Of a stretch of 30,438 nucleotides of DNA, positions 22,012-29,848 are shown in pieces. A model generated the notes under the pieces. It saw only the letters and a list, made by a program, of their open reading frames with translations, was not told the origin of the DNA and ran no database searches. The position numbers and the translations under genes were made by a program. This DNA is from an uncultured Oscillospiraceae bacterium (GTDB lineage Bacteria > Bacillota > Clostridia > Oscillospirales > Acutalibacteraceae), in the NCBI GenBank assembly GCA_900548085.1, contig URJF01000005.1, positions 1-30,438 of the forward strand, given 5' to 3'. Each line of letters starts with the position of its first letter. Positions within the stretch are counted from its first letter, which is position 1.

Positions 22012-23379
22012 ATGAAAAAAAAGCAGGATATGCTGAACGGAAATGCTATGAAAAGTATAATTATCTTTTCTTTGCCCATTATGCTGTCGTCACTGCTGCA
22101 ATATAATTACTCCCTGGTAGACAACATAATTGTGGGCAGATATGTCAGCACCGATGCACTGGCAGCCGTAGGCAATGTAGGTGCAATAAATTCATTCGTA
22201 ATAGGCGCCGCCTTTGGATTGACAAGCGGATTCACCATCCCTGTAGCGCACGCTTTCGGTGCAAAAGACAAGCGCAGGGTATCACATTATTCAGGCTCAA
22301 GCGTAACAGTTGCGGCAGTGATAGGAATTTTCATTGTGGCAGTGGCACTGCTGCTGTCCCGTCCTCTGCTGAAACTGATAAAAACTCCCGATGAAATAAT
22401 CGACTTGAGCCAAAGATATGTGAATGTGCTGTATCTCGGAATCCCATTCCAAATGCTGTCTAACAACTTCACTGCTATATCAAGAGCTGTGGGCGAAAGC
22501 AAAAAGCCACTGTATTTCTTTATGATAAGCGTGGGTGTAAATTTTGTCCTCGACCTGTTATTTGTAAAGCAATTCGGGTGGGGCGTAGAGGGTGCCGCTT
22601 GGGCAACCCTTGTGTCCGAAATAATCGCCGCCGTACTGACGGGTGTATATGTTTTTCGCTGCAATGAAAATGTAAAAATTACTGCGGCGGACCTAAAACC
22701 CGATTTCAAAACAATGTGGGAGCAGATTAAGCTGGGAATACCCGTGTCACTCCAATTCACAATCACGGCAATAGGCTCAATGTGTATGCAGACCGCAATA
22801 AACGGCTTTGGTGCTAATGTTATTGCGGGCTTTACCGCCGCAGGACGAGTTGAAAATCTGACAAACATACCTATGTCCGGCTTAGGAGTGGCTACCCAGA
22901 CCTTTGTCGGTCAAAACTACGGAGCAAAAAATTATCGCCGCATAACCGATTCGGTGCAAAACATATTCATTCTTGACCTTTTTGTTTCGGTGGCTATGAG
23001 TACGACACTGTACTTTATCGGGCCGCCTATGGTAAGACTGTTTATGACAGAAAACAACGATGCAATTATGTCCGCCGCAAAGGAATACATACTTGCGACA
23101 GCACAATGCTACTCTATGGTGGCAATACTTTTTGTACTGCGTAACACACTGCAGGGATTAGGCTTCACCTACTCAAATATGATAGCCGGTGCAGGCGAAT
23201 TTTTCGGCAGAATCGCAGTGGCATTTGTGTTCACACCGCTGATTGGCTTTAAGGCGGTATGCTATGCGGCACCGGCGGCGTGGCTGCTGGCAGACATACC
23301 TCTGGCGATAATATATCTCAAAAAGCATAAATATTTTCTGTCCCTCGCAAAAAAGAATAATATACAGAAAAATGTATAA
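22012..23379 (+). CDS. MATE family efflux transporter
   Basis: A 455-residue polytopic membrane protein with about twelve hydrophobic segments in two similar halves. SIIIFSLPIMLSSLLQYNYS and LVDNIIVGRYVSTDALAAVG near the N-terminus are the typical MATE opening (segments 1-2). The second half begins near KLGIPVSLQFTITAIGS (about 239-255) and contains GLGVATQTFVGQNYGAK, the repeat's counterpart. Members export cationic drugs, dyes or metabolites using sodium or protons. It has a strong AAAGGAGG ribosome binding site and its own promoter and appears to be transcribed alone. Substrate cannot be predicted. No TetR or MarR-type regulator is adjacent. Confidence 0.92.
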   Translation: MKKKQDMLNGNAMKSIIIFSLPIMLSSLLQYNYSLVDNIIVGRYVSTDALAAVGNVGAINSFVIGAAFGLTSGFTIPVAHAFGAKDKRRVSHYSGSSVTVAAVIGIFIVAVALLLSRPLLKLIKTPDEIIDLSQRYVNVLYLGIPFQMLSNNFTAISRAVGESKKPLYFFMISVGVNFVLDLLFVKQFGWGVEGAAWATLVSEIIAAVLTGVYVFRCNENVKITAADLKPDFKTMWEQIKLGIPVSLQFTITAIGSMCMQTAINGFGANVIAGFTAAGRVENLTNIPMSGLGVATQTFVGQNYGAKNYRRITDSVQNIFILDLFVSVAMSTTLYFIGPPMVRLFMTENNDAIMSAAKEYILATAQCYSMVAILFVLRNTLQGLGFTYSNMIAGAGEFFGRIAVAFVFTPLIGFKAVCYAAPAAWLLADIPLAIIYLKKHKYFLSLAKKNNIQKNV

Positions 23380-23392
23380 CTATAACAAAAAT

Positions 23393-23421
23393 TTGCATTT
23401 ATTCCGTGTTTATGGTATTAT
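23393..23421 (+). promoter_or_regulatory. promoter of the sodium:solute symporter gene
   Basis: TTGCAT (23393-23398), 17-base spacer, TATTAT (23416-23421), 33 bases before the start codon in the 75-base gap after the MATE gene. Confidence 0.65.
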
Positions 23422-23454
23422 GAACTGTATTTAACTTTTATCGGAGGAACTCAT

Positions 23455-24981
23455 ATGACAAGCGGTCAAATATGTATTATGGTCGCCATAGTGATTTATC
23501 TCGCAAGTGTAATCGCTGTCGGCGTCATATATTCTAAAAAAACAAACAATGTAGGCGACTTCTACCTGGGCGGCAGAAAGTTAGGTCCGTTAGTAACGGC
23601 AATGAGCGCCGAAGCATCGGATATGAGCAGCTATCTGCTGATGGGACTGCCGGGACTCGCTCTTGCGTCCGGTCTGGCAGAGGTCAGCTGGACAGTAATC
23701 GGTCTGGCAATCGGTACATATCTCAACTGGCTGATAGTAGCAAAAAGGCTGAGAAAATACACAGCCCATATCGGTGCAATCACTATTCCCGACTACTTTT
23801 CACGCAGATACAATGACCAAAAGAACATACTGATGGGCATTGCTGCAATTATGATTATCATATTCTTCGTGCCATATACCGCATCGGGATTTGCCGCTTG
23901 CGGCAAGCTGTTTGCCACACTGTTCGGTATGAACTATCACACAGCTATGATAATCTCGGCTGTAGTAATAGTTGGCTACACAACCCTCGGCGGATTCAAT
24001 GCAGCATCAATAACCGACTTTATTCAGGCTATCGTAATGTCCGTTGCACTGATTATCGTACTTATCTTCGGCATAGTAAAAACCGGAGGTATCGAAGCTG
24101 TCACAGAAAATGCACAAAATCTGGCAGGCTATCTCAATATGTTCCAAGGTCACGATGCAGTGACGGGCAAGGCAGGCAGCTTCGGCGCAATACCTGTTAT
24201 ATCTACACTTGCTTGGGGTCTCGGATACTTTGGTATGCCACACATTCTCCTGAGATTTATGGCTATCGAAAATCCAAACAAAATAAAAACTTCTCGCCGT
24301 GTTGCTACAGTATGGGTAGTAATATCTATGGCAGTAGCAGTATTCATCGGCGTAGTAGGTCTGGCATTAGTAAAAGAAAATGTACTCCCTGCATTCAAAG
24401 ACAGCGAAACCGTAATAGTACAAATTGCAAACTATATGTCCACCCACGGTGTAGCGCTGGCGTTTACAGCCGGAATTATTCTGGCAGGCATACTTGCGAG
24501 CACAATGTCTACAGCCGACAGTCAGCTCCTCGCCGCTTCTTCGGCAGCGAGCGAAAATGTTATCGGCGGTCTGTTCAAGGCTAATATCAGCGAAAAGAAC
24601 AAAATGCTCGTTGCACGCCTCACACTTGTGGTAATATCAATAATCGGTGTATTCATCGCTTGGAATCAAAATTCCTCTGTATTCGGTATCGTGTCATTTG
24701 CTTGGGCAGGATTCGGTGCTACCTTCGGCCCTGTAGTTCTGCTGTCGCTGTTTTGGCGCAGAAGCAACAAAAACGGCGCTATATGGGGTATGGTTGCCGC
24801 AGGTATAATGGTTTTCCTGTGGAAGTATGGAATAGCAAAGCTTTCTCCAATACTGAATATCTACGAACTGCTCCCGGCTTTTCTGACAGGTCTGGCAGTA
24901 AATGTTATCGTATCTCTGGCAACAAAAGCTCCGGACGACGAGGTAACAAAAGCTTTCGACGAAGTAAAAAATATGAAATAA
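23455..24981 (+). CDS. putP: sodium/proline symporter
   Basis: A 508-residue transporter of the sodium:solute symporter family with about thirteen membrane segments. The N-terminal FYLGGRKLGPLVTAMSAEAS (about 37-56) followed by DMSSYLLMGLPGLAL is characteristic of PutP, including the serine-rich segment 2 that takes part in Na+ and proline binding. TTLGGFNAAS (segment 5) and STMSTADSQLLAASSA (segment 9, Na+ site) are also intact. It should import proline with Na+. Its own promoter and the terminator after it make it a single-gene unit; no proline dehydrogenase is nearby. Family members for other substrates exist, but the match to PutP is good. Confidence 0.88.
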   Translation: MTSGQICIMVAIVIYLASVIAVGVIYSKKTNNVGDFYLGGRKLGPLVTAMSAEASDMSSYLLMGLPGLALASGLAEVSWTVIGLAIGTYLNWLIVAKRLRKYTAHIGAITIPDYFSRRYNDQKNILMGIAAIMIIIFFVPYTASGFAACGKLFATLFGMNYHTAMIISAVVIVGYTTLGGFNAASITDFIQAIVMSVALIIVLIFGIVKTGGIEAVTENAQNLAGYLNMFQGHDAVTGKAGSFGAIPVISTLAWGLGYFGMPHILLRFMAIENPNKIKTSRRVATVWVVISMAVAVFIGVVGLALVKENVLPAFKDSETVIVQIANYMSTHGVALAFTAGIILAGILASTMSTADSQLLAASSAASENVIGGLFKANISEKNKMLVARLTLVVISIIGVFIAWNQNSSVFGIVSFAWAGFGATFGPVVLLSLFWRRSNKNGAIWGMVAAGIMVFLWKYGIAKLSPILNIYELLPAFLTGLAVNVIVSLATKAPDDEVTKAFDEVKNMK

Positions 24982-24991
24982 GAATATACAA

Positions 24992-25026
24992 AACGCACAT
25001 TCCAAATAGGAATGTGCGTTATTTTT
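24992..25026. terminator. intrinsic terminator after putP, perhaps bidirectional
   Basis: A perfect 12-bp stem (AACGCACATTCC at 24992-25003, complement at 25009-25020) with a 5-base loop and then ATTTTTT. It begins about 10 bases past the putP stop. On the minus strand the stem is followed by TTTTGTA, so it may also stop the convergent DtxR-family gene, which ends at 25047. Confidence 0.88.
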
Positions 25027-25046
25027 TGTAAAAAATATTTTTATAT

Positions 25047-25403
25047 TTATGCACCGATATGCTTTTTTATAGCATTCAGTGTTTCGTCGGAAATGACATG
25101 TTCCATCTTGCAGGCGTCCTGAACGGCTATATCGGGAGCAACGCCGATATTGGTCAGCATCTTAGTAAGAATTGTATGACGCTCATATATTTTTTTTGCT
25201 AAATCCAAACCTGAATCGGTAAGCTCAAGATAACCGTTAGGGTCGACTGTGAGATAACCGTCACGTTTTAGGATACTGACGCCTCTGCTGACACTGGGTT
25301 TTGAAAATCCCATATACTCTGCCACATCGATAGAGCGGACATCCGGTTTCTTTTGGTACAAAACATATATGGTCTCAAGGTACATCTCACCTGACTCGTG
25401 CAT
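25047..25403 (-). CDS. DtxR/MntR-family metal-dependent transcriptional repressor
   Basis: A 118-residue protein with an N-terminal winged helix (SIDVAEYMGFSKPSVSRGV about 24-42, recognition helix; DGYLTVDPNGYLELT wing) and the metal-binding/dimerisation domain. It lacks the C-terminal SH3-like domain. Candidate ligands Met7, Cys98, Glu101 and His102 (ACKMEH) match the primary iron site of DtxR (Met10, Cys102, Glu105, His106) and not MntR, which has Asp8 and Glu99 at these places; His76 matches the ancillary-site His. The ATG has GGAGG upstream. A likely autoregulatory operator overlaps its leader. Manganese sensing is the alternative; the domain layout is MntR-like. Confidence 0.88.
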   Translation of the reverse strand: MHESGEMYLETIYVLYQKKPDVRSIDVAEYMGFSKPSVSRGVSILKRDGYLTVDPNGYLELTDSGLDLAKKIYERHTILTKMLTNIGVAPDIAVQDACKMEHVISDETLNAIKKHIGA

Positions 25404-25416
25404 AATATCGCCTCCG

Positions 25417-25434
25417 TTTTAGTTCCGCCTAAAA
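25417..25434. promoter_or_regulatory. candidate operator of the DtxR-family gene
   Basis: An inverted repeat TTTTAG-N6-CTAAAA begins directly downstream of the minus-strand -10 and ends at the ribosome binding site. Its TTAGGC/CTAAA half-sites resemble DtxR-family boxes. Position and symmetry suggest metal-dependent autorepression; binding is inferred. Confidence 0.5.
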
Positions 25435-25462
25435 TCATAACACATTGTAAACTTTTTTGCAA
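25434..25462 (-). promoter_or_regulatory. promoter of the DtxR-family gene
   Basis: Minus-strand TTGCAA (25457-25462), a 17-base spacer and TATGAT (25434-25439), 31 bases before the start codon. Confidence 0.7.
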
Positions 25463-25487
25463 GAAGTATTAAGGGAGGATTTTGCTA

Positions 25488-25516
25488 TTGTTTTTAATTC
25501 TGTAATATAGTATAAT
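25488..25516 (+). promoter_or_regulatory. promoter of the ymdB-like unit
   Basis: TTGTTT (25488-25493), 17-base spacer and a consensus TATAAT (25511-25516), 34 bases before the TTG start. It is divergent from the DtxR-family promoter but does not overlap it. Confidence 0.75.
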
Positions 25517-25550
25517 AGACTAAATTATAATACATAGAATCGGTGTAGAA

Positions 25551-26324
25551 TTGAGAATAATAGCAATAGGCGATGTGGTGTCCAAGCAGGGATGCGAATA
25601 TCTGCGAGACACACTGCCGGAAATAAAAAGAGAATATTCAGCCGACGCAGTGGTAGTAAACGGTGAAAACTCAGCTGTAGGCAACGGCATACTGCCCCAA
25701 AGTGCAAGGCATATTTTTGACAGCGGAGCAGATGTTATCACGCTCGGCAATCATGCACTGCGCAGACAGGAAATATATGATTTTTTGGATGAAAACGAAT
25801 TTATCATTAGACCGTGTAATTTTCATTCAAGTGCGCCGGGCAGAGGCAGTACCATACTCGATATGGGCTCAAAGAGGCTGGGCGTAATCAACCTGCAAGG
25901 CGTAGTATATCTGGACAATAACAAAAATCCTTTTGACGCAGTAGACGAAGAAATCGAAAAACTGAAGGCAGAGGGAATAAAAATAATATTAGTCGATTTT
26001 CACGCCGAAGCCACAAGTGAAAAGCGAGGAATGGGCTTTTATCTCGATGGCAGAGTGTCGGCACTGTTCGGTACGCATACCCATGTGCAGACCTCCGACG
26101 AACAAATATTGCCTAAGGGAACAGGCTATATAACCGACTTAGGTATGACCGGCACATATTACTCAGTACTGGGTGTAGCTCCCGACAGAGCTATCCAAAA
26201 AATGCGTACCAATATGCCTGTCCGTTTTGCTAACGAGGACGGCGAATGTACTGTAGAGGGCTGTTTTTTCGAAATAGACGACAAAAGCGGCAAAACCATA
26301 AGAACGGAAAGATTCAGAAGATGA
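25551..26324 (+). CDS. ymdB: YmdB-type metallophosphoesterase (TIGR00282)
   Basis: A 257-residue calcineurin-like phosphoesterase. The metal-binding motifs are IGDVVSKQG (Asp8), VVNGENSA (about 35-42), ITLGNHALRRQEIYDFLDE, VDFHAEATSEKRGMGFYLDG and FGTHTHVQTSDEQILPKGTGY; the order and wording are those of the YmdB family. B. subtilis YmdB hydrolyses cyclic 2',3'- and 3',5'-nucleotides and influences biofilm and motility choice. The start codon is TTG with only a weak GGTG upstream, suggesting low translation; no better start is in frame. The stop overlaps the start of the lipoprotein gene (ATGA). Classical position is next to rny, which is not seen here. Confidence 0.87.
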   Translation: MRIIAIGDVVSKQGCEYLRDTLPEIKREYSADAVVVNGENSAVGNGILPQSARHIFDSGADVITLGNHALRRQEIYDFLDENEFIIRPCNFHSSAPGRGSTILDMGSKRLGVINLQGVVYLDNNKNPFDAVDEEIEKLKAEGIKIILVDFHAEATSEKRGMGFYLDGRVSALFGTHTHVQTSDEQILPKGTGYITDLGMTGTYYSVLGVAPDRAIQKMRTNMPVRFANEDGECTVEGCFFEIDDKSGKTIRTERFRR

Positions 26325-27817
26325 CTAAAAAAATATTGGCGGTGCTCCTTGCGACTGCATTGATCGGAACAATATTTTCCGCTTGCGGTCAAAGCAGTAA
26401 CAGCAATGACCACCAGCTTGTAACCCAAACCACAACAGAATTGACAGAGGATACCACTAGCTTTAAGCTGAGCTATTCTCAGTCCGACTCTCTCGACCCT
26501 TTTGAGTCGAAAACTCTGAACAACCAAATACTATCTGACCTTGTGTTTGACTCCCTGTTCACACTGGACGAAACATATGAGGCTCAACCTAACATAGCTG
26601 TCAGCTACTCATACACCGACAGCACCACACTGACTGTAGTAATAAAGAGCGGCATAGTCTTTTCTAACGGAAAGCAGCTCACAGCCGAAAATGTTGTGTC
26701 CTCATTTTACTCGGCAAAAGAGTCTCCCAGGTGGAAGAATGAGCTAAAAGCCATCAAGTCCGCCGGTGCAATAGACAGTAATCAAATTAAATTTACGCTG
26801 AGCTATCCTAACCCTAACGCTCACAATCTGCTGACCTTTTCTATCGCAAGTGCAAAGCGAGACAAAGACAACAACCCCATAGGAAGCGGCAGATACAAAT
26901 ATTCGCAGGGCGGCGGCTCGGTTAAGTTGAAGGTGAACACAAAGCATCCCGACTTTAAGCCGAGATTCACAGAAATCACTCTGGTGAATGTACCGACGAG
27001 CGAATCGATTGACAATGCCGTGAATATCGGCAACATAACATATGCCTACCGTGATCTGTCCGAAGGCGACAATGTGAGACTGCAATGCAACAAAAAGATG
27101 GTAAGCCTAAACAATCTTGTATATTTAGGCCTGAATTGCTACAAGTCATCTATTGTATCGAATGTAAATATTCGCCGAGCAATATCGCTGGCAATCGACA
27201 GAGACACACTGGTAAAAAGTTCGTATCAAGGCTACGGCAAAAGTGCCGAATCGGTATTCAATCCATCCTCTAAGCAGGGAAAAGACACAAAGGTGTTTTC
27301 TGCCACGGCGGACACCGTTGCAGCTAAGCAGGCAGTTGCGCAAAGCGGCGTAAAGCAGTCCCACCTAAAGCTGACAATACTCACCTCGGACAACCAAAAC
27401 AGAATTGCGGCGGCAAAGCTAATAAAGCAACAGTTAGAGGCAGTGGGCTTTAAGGTCAACATAAACAAAGAAAAACCAAAGGATTACAAAAAGGATGTCA
27501 AAAAGAAAAATTTTGACATCTATATAGGTGAGACGGGCGTTACGGATGATATGAATCTGTTTAGCTTTTTCTCAAAGGGCGGAACCACAAGCTATGGCAT
27601 AGACCAAAAGAAATGTGAGACCGCAAAAGCATACTCAAACTATATGAACGGAAAAAAGGAAATCGGCGATTTTATGCTGAAATTTTCGGAGGAAATCCCC
27701 TTTGTTCCTGTACTGTACAGACAGGGTATGATATGCTACTCAAAGTCACTGCACGGAGATATGCAGGGATATGTAAACAACTATTTCTCTAACATAGAGG
27801 ATTGGTACTGCGACTGA
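26321..27817 (+). CDS. peptide/solute-binding lipoprotein, SBP family 5 (orphan)
   Basis: A 498-residue exported protein. The first 22 residues form a lipoprotein signal (MTKKILAVLLATALIG then IFSAC), so Cys22 is probably lipidated and anchors it outside the membrane. A Ser/Asn/Thr-rich linker follows. The body is an OppA/DppA-type domain: SDSLDPFESKTLNNQI near the N-terminus, then TLTVVIKSGIVFSNGKQLTAENVVSSF and VNIRRAISLAIDRDTLVKSS, the last two given only by their ends and typical of family 5. I chose ATG 26321 over the upstream in-frame ATG at 26246 because only this one yields a signal peptide. Its ATG overlaps the ymdB stop. No permease or ATPase genes are near, so its transport partner or sensory role is unknown. 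Confidence 0.85.
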   Translation: MTKKILAVLLATALIGTIFSACGQSSNSNDHQLVTQTTTELTEDTTSFKLSYSQSDSLDPFESKTLNNQILSDLVFDSLFTLDETYEAQPNIAVSYSYTDSTTLTVVIKSGIVFSNGKQLTAENVVSSFYSAKESPRWKNELKAIKSAGAIDSNQIKFTLSYPNPNAHNLLTFSIASAKRDKDNNPIGSGRYKYSQGGGSVKLKVNTKHPDFKPRFTEITLVNVPTSESIDNAVNIGNITYAYRDLSEGDNVRLQCNKKMVSLNNLVYLGLNCYKSSIVSNVNIRRAISLAIDRDTLVKSSYQGYGKSAESVFNPSSKQGKDTKVFSATADTVAAKQAVAQSGVKQSHLKLTILTSDNQNRIAAAKLIKQQLEAVGFKVNINKEKPKDYKKDVKKKNFDIYIGETGVTDDMNLFSFFSKGGTTSYGIDQKKCETAKAYSNYMNGKKEIGDFMLKFSEEIPFVPVLYRQGMICYSKSLHGDMQGYVNNYFSNIEDWYCD

Positions 27818-27831
27818 TACGGAGGTTATTT

Positions 27832-28197
27832 ATGATAAAGTATGAAAATCCAAACGGATATATCGAAATCACGAACAATTATTTTTCTCATCTGGTGGGG
27901 CATGTGGCTCAAAGCTGTTTCGGCGTAACGAGAATGGTAAGCTCAAATCCATACCAGAGTCTGAAATCCGTGATAAAAAATAAAATGGAAAACGCAGCCT
28001 TTGACACCACAGATCAAGGTGTAATCGTAAAAAGTGAAAACGGTGCACTGATAATAGACCTCTATATCGCAGTGTCATACGGCGTAAACATAAACGCTAT
28101 CGCAGACAGTATTACTCACAAGGTCAGATATTCTGTAGAATCTGCCACAGGACTGAATGTGTCCGAAGTAAACGTGCATATAGCCGGACTGAATTAG
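27832..28197 (+). CDS. Asp23/Gls24 family protein (YloU-like)
   Basis: A 121-residue protein of the Asp23/Gls24 envelope-stress family. Landmarks are GYIEITNNYFSHLVGHVAQ near the start, CFGVTRM, and the ending IDLYIAVSYGVNINAIADSI with VNVHIAGLN. Members such as YloU and AmaP partners are small cytosolic or membrane-associated proteins of uncertain role. I chose ATG 27832 because GGAGG lies just upstream; the longer in-frame start overlaps the lipoprotein gene. It is followed after 18 bases by the fakA/yloV-like gene, the same order as in B. subtilis and many Bacillota. Confidence 0.9.
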   Translation: MIKYENPNGYIEITNNYFSHLVGHVAQSCFGVTRMVSSNPYQSLKSVIKNKMENAAFDTTDQGVIVKSENGALIIDLYIAVSYGVNINAIADSITHKVRYSVESATGLNVSEVNVHIAGLN

Positions 28198-28215
28198 GCG
28201 GAGGAATAACAGGAT

Positions 28216-29847
28216 ATGATTACAGGACTTATGTTTCGTGACGGAATTATTTCCGCTTCAAATAATATAAACAGCAACAGAGAGGCTGTAGACGCTCTCA
28301 ATATTTTCCCCGTTCCCGACGGCGATACAGGCACCAATATGTCAATGACTATTTCCGCAGCCGCTAAAGAAGTGGAGCAGATGCCTGACGACAGCACCAT
28401 TGCCGATGTATCGAAAAGATGTGCCTCGGCTTTGCTCAGAGGTGCAAGAGGAAACTCGGGCGTTATTCTGTCTCTTATTTTCAGAGGCTTTTCCAAAGCA
28501 TTCAAAGACTTAGATTCTGCTGACTCAAAGGCAGTGGCGGCAGCATTCAGAGCCGGCACAGACGCCGCATATAAGGCAGTAATGAAGCCCACCGAGGGCA
28601 CAATACTCACTGTCATTCGCAAAGCGGCTGAGGCTGCCGAGGACATAGCAGACATTGAGGACAACCCATTAGAAGTCTGCAATGCGGCTCTCCAAGCAGC
28701 TAAAGTTGCCCTGCAAGAGACACCGGAGCTGCTCCCTGTACTGAAAAAAGCAGGTGTCGTTGACGCCGGCGGTCAAGGACTTGTGCTCATATTTGAGGGC
28801 ATAAAGAGTGTGTTCGGCAAGAACATCATCCTGTCAAAAACAGAGGGCGAGGCCGAAAAAAGTGCCGCAGCAATAAAAGAAATCGATGAAGAAATCAAAT
28901 ATGGCTATTGCAGTGAATTTCTCATAGCAAAAGAAGAAAACTCTAAAGAGAAGGATCCCGAAAAGCTGCGTTCGTACCTTGAGCTTATCGGCGATTGTGT
29001 GGTAGTAGTAGACGATAACGATATAATCAAAGTGCACGTTCACTCTAACTGCCCGGGCACAGTTATACAAACTGCGCTGAAATACGGTCAACTGTACAAT
29101 ATCAAGATAGACAATATGCGCCGTCAGCACGAGGAAAACAAAACAGAGGTCAAGAGTGAGCCTAAGACGGCAAAGCCCGAAAATGACTACGGCTTTGTGG
29201 CAGTATGTGCAGGTGACGGACTGACTCAGCTTTTTAAGGACTTAGGCGCAGATACGGTAGTGTCCGGCGGACAAACAATGAATCCGTCCACAGACGACAT
29301 ACTGCACGCTGTTATGTCAACACCTGCAAAAACTGTGTTCGTACTGCCTAACAACAAAAATATTATTATGGCGGCACAGCAGGCAATTCCTCTGGCAGAG
29401 GACAGAAAAATCGTCGTAATCGAAACAAAGACCGTGCCTCAGGGTATCAGTGCGATGCTCGCTTTTGACGAGACCTGCTCTGAAGAAGAAAATCTCGAGA
29501 CAATTTCCGAAACTATAAAGGCCACAAAAACAGGTATGGTCACCTTTGCCGCAAGAGACAGCGAGGTAAACGGCACCCCAATCAAACAAGGTCAAATAAT
29601 GGGAATTACCGAGGGCAGTATCGAATATGTCGGCGACGACAAGGAACAAATTGCCTTTGAAACCGCATCAAAAATGTTTGAGCCCGGAGTAAGCAACATT
29701 GTAACGCTCTATTACGGCGAGGGCACTACCGAGGACGAAGCAACCAAGGTAGAAGAACTGCTGAAAGAAAAATACGGCACCGCTGTAGAGACAGCAGTAG
29801 TCAACGGCGGACAACCCATCTATTACTATATGATATCGGTGGAATAA
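28216..29847 (+). CDS. fakA: DAK2-domain fatty acid kinase-like protein (FakA/YloV)
   Basis: A 543-residue FakA/YloV homologue of normal length. The N-terminal DhaL-type kinase domain has NIFPVPDGDTGTNM (about 28-41) with the Mg-ATP aspartates and RGARGNSGVILS (about 75-86). The middle domain has GYCSEFLI (about 231-238) and KVHVHSNCPG, whose Cys and two His match the zinc site seen in S. aureus FakA. The C-terminal domain is DegV-like in fold (PSTDDILHAV, FVLPNNKNI). FakA phosphorylates fatty acids bound to a FakB protein for membrane lipid synthesis; no fakB is in the window. The ATG at 28216 has GGAGG about 12 bases upstream and AGGAT closer. It lies one base before recG. Confidence 0.9.
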   Translation: MITGLMFRDGIISASNNINSNREAVDALNIFPVPDGDTGTNMSMTISAAAKEVEQMPDDSTIADVSKRCASALLRGARGNSGVILSLIFRGFSKAFKDLDSADSKAVAAAFRAGTDAAYKAVMKPTEGTILTVIRKAAEAAEDIADIEDNPLEVCNAALQAAKVALQETPELLPVLKKAGVVDAGGQGLVLIFEGIKSVFGKNIILSKTEGEAEKSAAAIKEIDEEIKYGYCSEFLIAKEENSKEKDPEKLRSYLELIGDCVVVVDDNDIIKVHVHSNCPGTVIQTALKYGQLYNIKIDNMRRQHEENKTEVKSEPKTAKPENDYGFVAVCAGDGLTQLFKDLGADTVVSGGQTMNPSTDDILHAVMSTPAKTVFVLPNNKNIIMAAQQAIPLAEDRKIVVIETKTVPQGISAMLAFDETCSEEENLETISETIKATKTGMVTFAARDSEVNGTPIKQGQIMGITEGSIEYVGDDKEQIAFETASKMFEPGVSNIVTLYYGEGTTEDEATKVEELLKEKYGTAVETAVVNGGQPIYYYMISVE

Positions 29848-29848
29848 A

